Source of the DNA: Flaccisagitta enflata
Taxonomy: Eukaryota > Chaetognatha > Sagittoidea > Aphragmophora
Direction of reading: 5' to 3'
DNA: 64,000 nucleotides
Assembly (NCBI GenBank): GCA_965153355.1
Contig: OZ231126.1
Span: 66,154,001-66,218,000 of the forward strand
Shown: positions 57,801 to 64,000 of the stretch, in pieces
How the letters are laid out: each line of letters opens with the position of its first letter
How positions within the stretch are numbered: position 1 is the first letter of the stretch
Program-made: the position numbers and the translations under genes
Notes under the pieces: generated by a model
The model's database searches: none
What the model was told of the DNA's origin: nothing
Seen by the model: only the letters and a program-made list of their open reading frames with translations

Positions 57801-60800
57801 TTTAACTTTTGGCAGTACCAAATCATAAATACTGATTAGTAAAACACAATTTAACACTATCTAAACCTTAACTACACTGTTTGACTGCCTGAGAAAATGA
57901 TAGATTTTGAAACGTGACGCAACATGTCGCGGGGAAGAAAATCAAAGGCAGGGGAGGAGGAAATCAAAAGCGACACAATAATATACATCCCTGGAATTTT
58001 TTTGAGAACAGGTTCACCGGCCTTGTTTTTGGTGCCGGAAGATGGAAAAATGACGGCTGGGATGGAATAATTCCTGAGAGCTTCCTGGAAACGGTGTCAA
58101 TTTGAGTGAGCAGGTCCGATCCTCAATTTCTCATCCCCTTATGTATTCCTATTCATTTTCTAGGCTGAAAGAAAAAAACATTAAACAAAAAAAAAAAACA
58201 AAACAAAACAAAAACAAATCAAAAACAAAAACAAAAAAAAAAAAAAAAAGAAAAGAAAAAAAAATGTTTAACCACCATTGTACATCACATTGGACAATGT
58301 CAAGTTGCAAGTCTTGTTTTAAAGAGTGAGCAGCAGCTGCTTGTACATTTATTGTTATATAATCAAAATTCAATAATGAACGAATGAACAAATAAATGAA
58401 TGAATGAATGAATGAACGCATGAATGAATGAATGAATGAATGAATGAATGAATATGTGAATGAATGCATCAATGAATCGATCATTCTATGAACAGTATGC
58501 AGGTTTGATGAATGAATGAACTGACTTAAAAGCGAAAGACATTAAAAAAAGTCATTTTTGGCCATTTTACCTATTTTGGGGACCCCAAATGAGCCCCCAA
58601 GGGGCCCCCAAGCTTTGATTGTGTACCCCACCACTAGATGAAGGTATCTTTACATAAAATACAAATCTCCAACATCTTGAAAGGGAATAAGCAAAAAAAA
58701 GCTCATTATTTAGGTGCTTTTTCTGATTTTTTTCCCTTTGAGAGCCATTTAGGGGCCCCTGGAGGGACCCCTGGGGGCCACTGTCATCTATTTCTTATTA
58801 TAACATATACTACTACTAAATATCTTTCAAACAAGACCAATCCCAAGGTTTTATATCAATCCAAAAAGAAAATATAAAAAAAACAAGATGAAAAAGCATG
58901 AATTTGACCTTTTTCTGGTGGTGGCTCGAACCCCCTAAAAGGGGGGGGTCACTTTATGGGCTCCTGGGAAGGGAGATTTGGGAAAAAGGGCACAAACTTT
59001 TTTTTATCTCAAACTAGACATAAAAAGTAAACTTTTCACCGATGCCATTCTTTCTAGGACGAAAAAAAAGTTTTATTGTCCCATCTACTCTGTAACAGAG
59101 GCTCTGTTGGCATTGACTACTGCCTTCATGCGCCTCGTTCTACTCTTATAGCGGAATTGTAAAGAATTGGATTCAAGACCAGGCCTACAGTTTGTAACGT
59201 CTTTATTATGGTGCCATTTCTTCATTGTAGCGGCTAACCAAACAAGTTGTGTGTCTGTGACGACTTATTGCCCAGAACCACAGAATTCTAAATGCAACTT
59301 TTTTGCCATTTTCGCTATGAGGTAGCTATCTTATTTTGCTTGTCATTTCTAAACGGGTTGAACTAGAGTGATGCGGTTTGCACCATTTGATCAGAAATTC
59401 AGAAATTTCTGAATTTCGCCAATTTTCCTTTGTTTTCATTGCTTACATAGTATTCACTAGTTATGCCTCATAATGCTCGCCAATATATGTATCAGCAAGA
59501 TAGTAGATCAAATTTTTACCAAATCTTGAAAAATCAAAGGCTGCAGTCAGATGTATTGCTCTAAAAATATCTTGAATCAAAACAAAACAGAAATAATTCA
59601 ATGATCTTTTGTTGCCTATTGAGAAATTAGGGATACACTGATTTGAGTTGAAAATCATAGAGTAGTCCAATAAAAACTCAAAATAGAAACACTTGGTAGA
59701 TCAAAATACCATGTAATGACTGAAAATTGATTATTTTGAACAAATATTTCATTTTGTGAGTCAAAAATCATAGGAAATATCTTGTAACATTCGTTGATTA
59801 GTAAAAGCGGTTAGTCTCCAAGACATTGGTGAGAATTACAGTAGATGTCGTCTAGACTTGGAAATACGGGGGAGCTCATAACCTAAGCATCAGTACACTA
59901 AGGGGACTGATATTTTACTGGTGTAATGTATAGACCCTAAGGGGTTGATGATGGGGTATGGCATCCCCCTACGGCTTACCTTAAAAAAAAAATTTTAGGT
60001 AAAAAACATTAGGATCAATCACTTGTATGGAAGAATTTGAGCTTCATTTATTTGCTTTGATTGCAAAACCAGCCTGGAATTCGAATGTGGATCCTTTAAA
60101 GAAATAAATTGACCACAATAAATCTGAAGTTAAGTGAGTTAACCACTAGACCAATTCCAGTAGCTGTTCAAGTGGAGCGAATTTGATTTAGTACATTCAA
60201 AAGAATTTTCTATCCACAGAGCTGCCATACTCCATCATCAACCCTATAGGACATAAGAATTATACATACACAGTTTCATTTTATTGGCACAAATGGTAGT
60301 TACGATATGAGGACCCCCGAATTTCCACGTATAGACGACATCTACTGAACGTTTTCTTCTTTTTTACATTTTTTTCTGAACGAAATTGAGAAAAACTTGT
60401 CATGATAGTGTAAGTGAAAGGAATTGGTACACTGGTTTAGGACTATTCGCTTTGGCCACGTCAGGCAATTACTTTGACTATCCAGAGGTATGACTTTTTA
60501 AAAACAACTTTCATTTCAATTAATGATCTCAGATGTACTATTTTTTATCCAGCTGTCCGTATATTTATGAGCTAGGTGGTATGCCAACTGCCAAGCCTAC
60601 AGTGTCATTCATCTTAAATGGCAAAAAGTAAAATGCGTTTATTCCATGATATATCATCTGTCAGATCTGATTTTTTTTTCTTCTGTAGAGTACTGTGTTT
60701 GACATTTTATTTTAGCCTAGGTTGAACATTTTGGCCACAACATCAATTTCAAGTAAAATAAATATCTGCAGATGAGGCTATTTTGTCAAGAAAAATCGTT

Positions 60801-63412
60801 TATAAGATGGGAATCATTTTGAAATGGTTTAAGCTATAGGTGCTAGATTGATCTCAAATCAGGGATGATTTGATTATCTTCTTATTCATCTTTTCATTTA
60901 TCTGTCATCAATCTGGCACTTGTTGGTCAAACTTTTCAACTTCGACTTGAAAGCTGGAGACCTACTGGCTACTGACCCCATCAGTAGGACTCGAAGTAGT
61001 TAAGGTTTTCAAATTAACTAGTTAATAGTTAACTAACTACTTTTTTCGGCTAGTTAACTACTTAAGTAGTTAAAACCAGATTTTTGCGGCAACAAGCAAA
61101 TCATCATCGAAAAACCTCACATCTCTTAGTTATCAAGTAAGTTTGTTAGACTTTTAGTGTTTTATAAACTATTCATGATGGCAAAATGCAGAATTATCAT
61201 AAAATGGGTTGAAAAAGATCTCCCAAGACATGTTTCCTTTTGATTAATTGTATGAGTTTTATGTAGGATGAATTGTTGCACATGTCACGTAGGTTTCAAG
61301 AATGCAATGATTACCAACGCTATTGTCAGCGAGAGAACCTCTCATTTTGGAAACAGACAGTCAAGCTGCATTGATGGCTCTTTCTGTCTCGATGAAAGTG
61401 CGAGCACAAGTTGATGTTTTTTGTTGAACTTTAAAGATACAGAGTATTTGCATATTTATATCATGTATATGATCGGATGTCTTTTGCTTCAATAAACTTA
61501 GTTTTTATATGCGAAATACACAGAAGATGAAATGATGAAACTGAAAAGCACACTAATAAAATGGCTGAAAAGTTTATATTTGCAAACTCATCAAATCCAT
61601 TTTAGTGCAATTGATTAATCCGTATTCAATGAGACAAAATATTTTTAGGTGATGAATAAAAATTAATGAGATAAAGCATCCTTTTATTAGTTTATATATG
61701 AAAGTTGAAACAACATTGCCCTTAAAAGAAGGCCAGAATTCTCCATTATACAAAGGATATGACAACGTATGTCAATGTCTCAGGTTTATTTGTCTTTCTT
61801 ATATGAATTTCTCTGTATTTCCAAGTCTAGATGATACCTAGTTTATGCTTTAAAGATACTTAGCATTGATAGTCTGAAGAAGAGATGTACTGAAAGTATG
61901 AAAAGGACAATATGGATTGAGAAAGATTGAAAGGACCAAAGAGGCAGAAAAGTAAACAATCATTGACTTGGGTCTTATGACCTGGTTGAAGATACATTGA
62001 GTTTCTGACCCACTCTGAATTGATGCAGAGTAAAACTGCACAAATGTATTTACAGGTATTACTTTGTTTAAAAATATTGTCTTACAAACGTATCTTCAAT
62101 AAAAGGAGTGTTTCAAAAGACTTATGAAATCAATTCTTACTTCTTTTATTTTAACTATTTTAACTAGTTAATTTGGTCTAGTTAACTACAGCCTTTTTCA
62201 GAAACTTAACTAGTTAACTAACTAGTCATAGGAGAAATCTCAGAACACCGGTTGCTTAGGAGAAGGTCATATTCTCTTAGTCTTAGTGAGATCAGATTTT
62301 TTTTTCAAAATCATTTTTTTCCTAATCAGAAAATAGAAAAGTTTCACACGCTTCAGGCTGATTAGAGAATGTTACGCTCCACTGGATTTATTTTGGAGGG
62401 CACGCTCAGGCAAGTATTTTGACCAGCCAAAGCTGTAATCTAAAACAAAACAAAACAATTCCAAAGTGATGTTGATCATCTGAGATGTAAAGTTAACTAC
62501 TTCGAGTCCTACCCATCAGCCAACCCATATGGACCATACAGTAAATATAAGTTTCTAATCCATGAGATTAGTATTGGTTGAAGTTAAACCTGCCCCCTTC
62601 TCCCAGTTTCAGTCGCCCTCTACTGTAATGGTACCCTCAATTATTCATCAAAGACGTTCATTCACAGGGGACACATCGTTGGCATACTTGACCTACTTGG
62701 CCTTGTTTTTCAAACAAGGCCAACACCTATAAGTCGCGTGCGAGATTTACAGGGTAAGAAGGCCTTAGAATGACTTATAATGACTTAGAATGACTTAGAA
62801 CGACTTAGAATGACTAAAAATGTCCAAAAAGGACTTAAAATGTCTAAAAAACCTAACGACCAAAAATGACTTAAAATAACTTAAAATGACTTTGAATAAC
62901 TTAAAAATGACTTAGAATGACTCAAAATGACTTAGAATAACTATTAATGACTAAAAAAGACTTAAAATGACCTAAGAGTTGACGCTTTATTACAAAAAAA
63001 GTAAAGTGTGACGGACGGACGGACGGACGGACCGACGGACGGACGGACCGACGGACCGACGGACGGACCGACAAAGCGGGGTGTAGAGTCGCGTGCACGC
63101 GACTGAAAATAGCATTTTACGCCGTTTGGTCGAAATATATCGGGAGAATTATTCATGTTGTCAATAATAGTGGTTCGTTTTTTTCTCTATGAAATCGGAA
63201 AAAAGTATCGCCCAGAAATAATGTTATTCCCGTTTTCAGTTGTCATTACCGTCTCCACGATTTTCAATGAATCCTCCACAAGCAAATTTATAAAAGTCTT
63301 GGCAGGGATCCACACTTTGATTCATCGAGGCCGCCATGGACTGACCGTATGCCTTGAATGCTAAATCCTTATCATTTTCTGAAGTGAAGGCTGAGTCAGT
63401 GGCGGAAGTATC
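37852..63412 (-). CDS. M13 zinc metallopeptidase (neprilysin/ECE-like), six exons, 5' end outside window
   Basis: M13 peptidases are type II membrane or secreted ectoenzymes that cleave peptides. On the - strand six exons (63412-63250, 53838-53669, 52975-52818, 50312-49519, 41485-41271, 38292-37852) join in consistent phase to 646 codons and a TGA. Visible in order are VDPCQDFYKFACGG, the helical M13_N domain, DWMDDKTKEEA, the zinc site HEIVH, VDWWTEDS, GENTADVGGL (third zinc ligand) and DVHAPGQVRV with CPRGSPM near the C terminus. The catalytic set is complete. Oddities: the usual NAYY/NAFY reads EAFY, about 7 residues before it are missing, the GLGLP-x-R-x-YY stretch is absent, and the C terminus is CLRKQ instead of Cys-x-x-Trp. 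The signal anchor lies upstream of the window. Introns are 0.8 to 9.4 kb and full of repeats. Confidence 0.92.
38415..38909 (-). mobile_element. Family A element interrupted by a MITE
   Basis: CAGTCGTTGACGGGTGGGCA box, nested MITE (38467-38786), then TTTCACACTTTTCGACTCAAG, GGACAAAGCCTCTTGTAAAT and CCCGCGACTAAAAAT. Confidence 0.65.
38467..38786. mobile_element. MITE-like element nested in a family A copy
   Basis: Inverted outer motifs GTGAGATTTTA (left) and TAATCTCAC (right) surround clusters of GGTTGCTCGG-type units and their inverses (CAACCC, GCAAC). The block interrupts a family A element between its GGGCAGGGGCGG box and its TTTCACAC box, so it inserted later. Confidence 0.5.
39133..39610 (+). 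mobile_element. Family P element
   Basis: TTTTTGGGCAGCGGCCCCGA start, TTTCACACATATGGGG box and its inverse (39486 on), paired AAATCCTAGCC and GGCTAGGATTTGAG arrays making a near-complete foldback, GCAAGGGTACCGCTGACC and stem-loop CGC-TTTT-GCG (39601-39610). Confidence 0.78.
39909..40055 (+). mobile_element. Family A element
   Basis: TTTTTAGTCAAATGCTATGC start, (CATC)n tract, TGTGACCTCAATTATGGCCC, TAGCCGTGTATCCAGCC end followed by a T-run. Confidence 0.7.
40056..41180. other. M13 intron, nothing recognised
   Basis: AT-rich with a short AATCAGGTAAATC tandem near 40086-40130. No exon-like segment with M13 similarity. Confidence 0.4.
41271..41485 (-). CDS. M13 peptidase exon: zinc-binding HEIVH
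   Basis: Acceptor CCTTCCAG|AT (T+AT gives Tyr) and donor GATGCG|GTAGTA; 71 codons. It encodes LENFPIDQSLVEAFYHPLLN, YDKGAPFFMNYAQIGAVIGH and EIVHGFDADGRNYNKDGDA. HEIVH supplies two zinc ligands and the catalytic Glu. The usual Asn of N-A-(F/Y)-Y is Glu, and F-P-A-G-I-L reads FITLGFI, so substrate binding may differ. Confidence 0.92.
41700..42830 (-). mobile_element. 5'-truncated non-LTR retrotransposon, jockey-like RT C-terminus
   Basis: An open frame on the - strand encodes KLLGVILDPTWTFSAHAKYI, ALIRPFFDYAAPIVYPNYSP and RLQLIQNKCLRLISGAH, the RT thumb/connection of jockey-type elements. It also has a C-terminal CPDC...H-x4-C zinc-binding motif and a Pro/Arg-rich tail ending at 41811. The catalytic palm (YADD) is absent, so it is 5' truncated; homology fades at a (GAA)n array near 42830. 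About 70 bases after the stop come (AAC)n units, consistent with a non-LTR 3' tail. The whole copy lies in an M13 intron in the gene's own orientation. Confidence 0.75.
42831..42901. repeat. (GAA)n microsatellite at the retrotransposon 5' break
   Basis: About 22 units, coding poly-Ser on the - strand in the fused open frame. Confidence 0.9.
42905..43610. other. M13 intron, mostly unique
   Basis: Runs from the (GAA)n array to the foldback element. No feature supported. Confidence 0.35.
43614..45597. repeat. 2-kb foldback element with internal 160-bp tandem units
   Basis: Left arm (43614 to about 44620) and right arm (about 44640-45597) are inverted copies. Outer boxes are TTCATGGCAAAAAATGGTCA, AAATTTGGAGGTTGTCCGA and CTAGAGCTCAAGAGCTAACC. 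The inner part of each arm is about four tandem units of roughly 160 bp containing CCAAACCAGCCTACC and GTTGAAACTTGGTATG. Part of the outer box recurs near 28970-29030. Confidence 0.75.
45943..46032. repeat. 90-bp hairpin element
   Basis: A perfect 18-bp inverted repeat, GTCATCAATGCTGTAGTT (45943-45960) and its inverse (46015-46032), encloses 54 bases. It could be a tiny MITE or the remnant of a structured transcript. Confidence 0.6.
46155..46290 (-). mobile_element. Family A element, decayed
   Basis: AGTCGCAGACGGGTGGGTAG box, ATTTTGACTTAGTTACGGAC, GATGGACCAACAGATGGAC tract, AAGTCGCGTGTCCGTGACTA end. Confidence 0.6.
46291..46460. repeat. Solo array of family P minisatellite units
   Basis: About eight units of the AGGCTCAAATCCCAGCCTTG type without the P terminal boxes, directly after a family A end. 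Confidence 0.6.
46769..46885 (+). mobile_element. Family B element
   Basis: TTTTTAGGTGCGACAAAGCA start, GTTGGTTGGTCTGTTGG, CGTCGCACCTTATTGGCC, TTCTTGGCCTTGTT end. Confidence 0.8.
46897..47793 (+). mobile_element. Family G element interrupted by a family P element
   Basis: TTTTTAGTTGCTGACTCGCA start, AAGAGGCTTTGTCC, (GTCC)n, GAGTCGAAAAGCGGGAAAAC; interrupted at 47022-47686. It resumes with GTGTATGTGTCTG (47687 on), GGTTGGCTGCCCCTGCCCAC, and the stem-loop GTGAC-cccGTCAC end CTTGTT. Confidence 0.75.
47022..47686 (+). mobile_element. Family P element nested in family G
   Basis: TTTTGGGCAGCGGCCCCGAA start, GTCCTGTAGAACACAGGGGG, (TTCG)n, about 15 units of AGGCCTCAAATCCAGCCTCTC-like 21-mers, the inverse of the start box at 47555-47613, GGGCAAAGGGTATCGCTGACC and stem-loop GCCC-TT-GGGC (47669-47678). 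The interrupted family G copy defines both ends. Confidence 0.82.
47816..48024 (+). mobile_element. Family A element
   Basis: TTTTTTAGTCGCGTGCTGCG start, (GGTC)n, TGCCCAGATGCCCTAGTGAC, AGCCGTGTATCCGGCCTTGT end. It sits 23 bases after the family G copy. Confidence 0.78.
48400..49070 (-). repeat. Dispersed repeat F, copy 2 (inverted relative to copy 1)
   Basis: Inverse of 24360-25060. Its TTCTTTGTTTCCACATAGCG end also matches the inverse of 31730-31752, so 31650-31760 is a solo end-to-end remnant of the same family. Confidence 0.6.
49190..49375. repeat. Solo array of decayed family P-type units
   Basis: Units such as CCAGCCTCGAGGCCCAAAGT and CAGCCTTAGGGCTCAAAT, with no terminal boxes. A truncated family A end (AGCGGGTCATAGACTCCGTG) follows at 49457. 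Confidence 0.5.
49519..50312 (-). CDS. M13 peptidase exon: large M13_N central domain
   Basis: The largest exon, 264 codons. Acceptor CTCTTCCAAG|G completes an Arg codon; the donor is AAAT|GTAAGT. Recognisable segments are HKEVEEKFTKFLNE, EIRNYLVMKL, SICFDHIKSNTLFHPAITAL, YIEENY, ITNIDWMDDKTKEEANEKM and YIGFYRKEL. The canonical DQ-x-x-LGLP-x-R-x-YYL segment expected near the start is missing, although the flanking sequence is continuous in this exon. Confidence 0.92.
50487..50525 (+). mobile_element. Family P 5' end only
   Basis: TTTTTGGGCAGCGGCCCTGA then GGGGCCGATGACCCATGC; no array or tail follows. Confidence 0.55.
51420..51880. repeat. Partial tandem duplication of about 335 bp
   Basis: GATTTAGTTTTATGGAAAAC at 51419 and 51754 starts two similar stretches with ACTAGTCAG, AAGGCCCT and GGATATTGTT. 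A further block (GGTATGGTTTCTTAAC, GGTTACACAGGTAACAA) is shared between 50550-50700 and 51580-51735. Confidence 0.65.
51889..52384. repeat. (CTT)n microsatellite, about 495 bp
   Basis: About 160 units with four small interruptions. The - strand is GAA/AAG. Confidence 0.95.
52818..52975 (-). CDS. M13 peptidase exon: ADFGAFPL to FLGKAFYEV
   Basis: Acceptor ATTTATGAAG, donor GATAG|GTAATT; 52 codons plus two bases. It encodes VKALLADFGAFPLHQDNVTT, NWNLVGALRTVNNGFLGKAF and YEVTELEEDNED. This is the GG-x-P...W...LF-x-V segment of M13_N. The acceptor lacks a long pyrimidine run but gives the only phase that joins both neighbours. Confidence 0.8.
53669..53838 (-). CDS. M13 peptidase exon: ectodomain helices with SYERKLKTLLHQC
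   Basis: The acceptor CCCATCGCAG is chosen because it matches the phase-1 end of the previous exon (G+TT = Val) and keeps the family spacing between CGG and the conserved Trp. The donor is GCGGAG|GTAAAT. It encodes QSSRLWDANDASVLEVEAML, LKPVKRNEES and SYERKLKTLLHQC, the segment corresponding to the usual YxSC. An alternative acceptor at GCAG|TACGTT is out of phase. Confidence 0.82.
54010..54640. repeat. Foldback element, GATAGGTCGCACTAT family, copy 1
   Basis: Outer pairing is weak (CACCTGG boxes). Inner pairing is strong: GTGGCGCC with AAAAAATCC, and TTTGATAGGTCGCACTAT against AGTGCGACCTATCAAA. A truncated relative lies at 37580-37745. Confidence 0.6.
54645..55655. other. M13 intron, AT-rich, nothing recognised
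   Basis: No coding or repeat family assigned; a small AAATGAGC tandem lies near 55212-55235. Confidence 0.35.
55658..56488 (-). mobile_element. Family P element with two minisatellites
   Basis: Reverse copy: GCCCAAAGGC stem-loop, GGTCAGCGATACCC, GATGTCCTGTAGAACAC box, about 14 units of GAGGCTGGGATTTGAGCCTC (55800-56105), then four roughly 70-bp units with GTGATGGTGTTTTAGG and TCGGGGGTGGTTTTTAGCCA (56120-56405), the inverse box and GGGCAGCTGCCCAAAAA. Confidence 0.75.
56573..56760 (-). mobile_element. Family A element
   Basis: AAAGGCCAGATGCACGGCTA end, AAGTCGCGTGCAGGTGGCCA box, TTTGAGGTCACTAGACC, AAAGTAAAGTGTGACCAAC, CGGGGTGTAGAGTCGCG and CGCGACTAAAAAT. Confidence 0.75.
56869..57473 (+). mobile_element. 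Family P element nested in a foldback arm
   Basis: AAAGGGCCAATGTCCTGTAG box, (CCGT)n, CCTCCAGACCTCAAATTAGC units, the inverse box CCCCCTGTGTCCTACAGGAC, GGGTACCGCTGACCATG and stem-loop ATCC-TT-GGAT (57443-57452). It replaces about 12 bases seen in the intact right arm. Confidence 0.8.
58185..58262. repeat. A-rich (AAAAC)n tract
   Basis: Imperfect AAAAC/AAAAT units in the foldback spacer. Confidence 0.8.
58379..58470. repeat. (GAAT)n degenerate array
   Basis: About 20 units with AACG and ATGT variants in the foldback spacer. Confidence 0.85.
59839..60347. mobile_element. Short element with about 16-bp terminal inverted repeats
   Basis: CAGTAGATGTCGTCTA at 59839-59854 is matched in inverse at 60332-60347. 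The similarity continues imperfectly inward (TGGAAAT, CGGGGG, CTCATA). I see no clear target duplication and no coding region. Confidence 0.6.
60348..60976. other. M13 intron between two TIR elements
   Basis: Unique AT-rich sequence; no exon or repeat family recognised. Confidence 0.35.
60985..62511. mobile_element. hAT-like non-autonomous element with 19-bp TIR and 8-bp TSD
   Basis: Perfect inverted ends TAGGACTCGAAGTAGTTAA (60985-61003) and its inverse (62493-62511), flanked by CCCATCAG at 60977-60984 and 62512-62519. Subterminal clusters of TAACTAGTTAA lie at 61010-61075 and 62150-62225. No transposase frame is visible. It lies in the first in-window M13 intron. Confidence 0.87.
62714..63106 (-). 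mobile_element. Family C element with TGACTTAGAA array
   Basis: ACAAGGCCAACACCTATAAG end, GTCGCGTGCGAG box, AATGACTTAGAATGACTTA decamers to about 62970, AAAGTAAAGTGTGACGGACG, (GGAC/CGAC)n, and the palindromic end AGTCGCGTGCACGCGACT. A solo family B-type tail (TACTTGGCCTTGTT) abuts it at 62694-62707. Confidence 0.8.
63250..63412 (-). CDS. M13 peptidase exon: VDPCQDFYKFACGG
   Basis: Acceptor TTCAAAACAG and donor GACG|GTAATG; 54 codons plus one base. It contains the M13 N-terminal signature VDPCQDFYKFACGGFIENRG, with two of the conserved disulfide cysteines. The preceding part (SMAASMNQS) is the usual linker after the membrane anchor. No upstream exon was found between 63412 and 64000. Confidence 0.88.
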
Positions 63413-63689
63413 CTGTTTTGAAGTAACGAGTTAGAATGCTTTTGCTTAATAATTAGACCCATTTTTTCCCAAGACTTTTCTAGCTAGAAAACATAGTACA
63501 GCGCCATATTGTTGCAAAGTCCATCTGTAATCATGGTGTAAGAAGAAAAAAACAGTCTTCAAAAATTCTTGGCTTGATTCTTGAACGTCAAAATTGGCAA
63601 AAAGTATAGGAAAACTAAAATTTGAAAATGAAAATTTTTGATATCTGATTGCAGATTCAGCTTCCTCATGAAACAAGCCCAAGAGGGCA

Positions 63690-64000
63690 ACAGTCGCGTG
63701 CGTCTGGAAATGACACGCAAAAGAGCAAAAACATGTTTTAATGTTAAGAATGTCAAAAATTGTTGAAAATTGTTAAAGAATGTTAAAATATGTTAAAAAA
63801 TGTAAGAAAATGTTAAAAAAGGTTAAAAAAATTCAAATATGTTAAAAGGTTAAAAAAGGTTAAAAAAGGTGAAATGTTAAAAAGTGTTACAAAATGTTAA
63901 AAAATATCAAAGAATATTAAAAAACATTAGGAATTGTCAAAAAATGTTAAAAGACTTTAAAAACTGTTACAAAATAATCAAAATCTTAAAAATGTTATCA
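63690..64000 (-). mobile_element. Probable minisatellite-bearing element running off the window
   Basis: CAGTCGCGTGCGTC box at 63692 followed by more than 25 AATGTTAAAA-type units to the window end. It resembles family C layout but with a different repeat unit; the T-run end is outside. Confidence 0.5.

Larger units (their letters stand above)
56797..59100. repeat. 2.3-kb foldback element carrying a nested family P insertion
   Basis: Left arm pieces 56797-56868 and 57474-57765 match the inverse of the right arm 58712-59100 almost base for base (GATGGGACAATAAAAC, CAAATCTCCCTTCCCAGGAG, CCCCAGGGGTCCCTCC). The left arm is split by a family P element; the right arm is uninterrupted and shows the pre-insertion sequence. 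Confidence 0.8.

Overview
This is animal nuclear DNA. It holds two multi-exon protein genes with consensus GT-AG introns, a septin on the + strand and an M13 (neprilysin/ECE-type) zinc metallopeptidase on the - strand. Two spliced exons of a probable CD225/dispanin membrane protein lie between them. Introns are long and filled with microsatellites and non-autonomous mobile elements. I cannot fix the lineage from the sequence; an invertebrate with a repeat-rich genome fits best. Only about 3.3 kb of the 64 kb is convincing coding sequence.

Layout. 1-7050: microsatellites, a 126-bp dimer, a foldback element and MITE-like repeats; this is presumably upstream intron of the septin gene, whose P-loop exon is not in the window. 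7051-18726: the last six septin exons (399 codons plus stop), with introns carrying giant (AG)n, (GAT)n and (CAA)n arrays and a hAT-like element. 18727-37851: flank, then the CD225 exons (23079-23640), long (AC)n, (GGGA)n and (ATTC)n arrays, a 1.5-kb minisatellite-filled element and many short elements. 37852-63412: six - strand exons of the M13 peptidase (646 codons plus stop; the 5' exons lie beyond the window). One of its introns holds a 5'-truncated jockey-like non-LTR retrotransposon.

The dominant theme is a set of short repeat families (called A, B, C, G and P here) with one architecture: a T-run, a subterminal inverted repeat or palindrome, a (GTCY)n-type tetranucleotide tract, an optional expandable minisatellite, the inverted partner, and a small terminal stem-loop, usually followed by CTTGTT. 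This resembles the Helentron-associated elements (HINE), DINE-1, mini-me and bivalve pearl elements. About 30 whole or partial copies are visible, some nested. Three further elements have inverted termini and perfect 8-bp target duplications, as hAT transposons do. Several foldback elements are also present.

The genes show no functional link to one another. I found no new enzymatic system. The most novel material is the mobile-element architecture, its covarying terminal hairpins, and a poly-CAA tract abutting a septin splice site.
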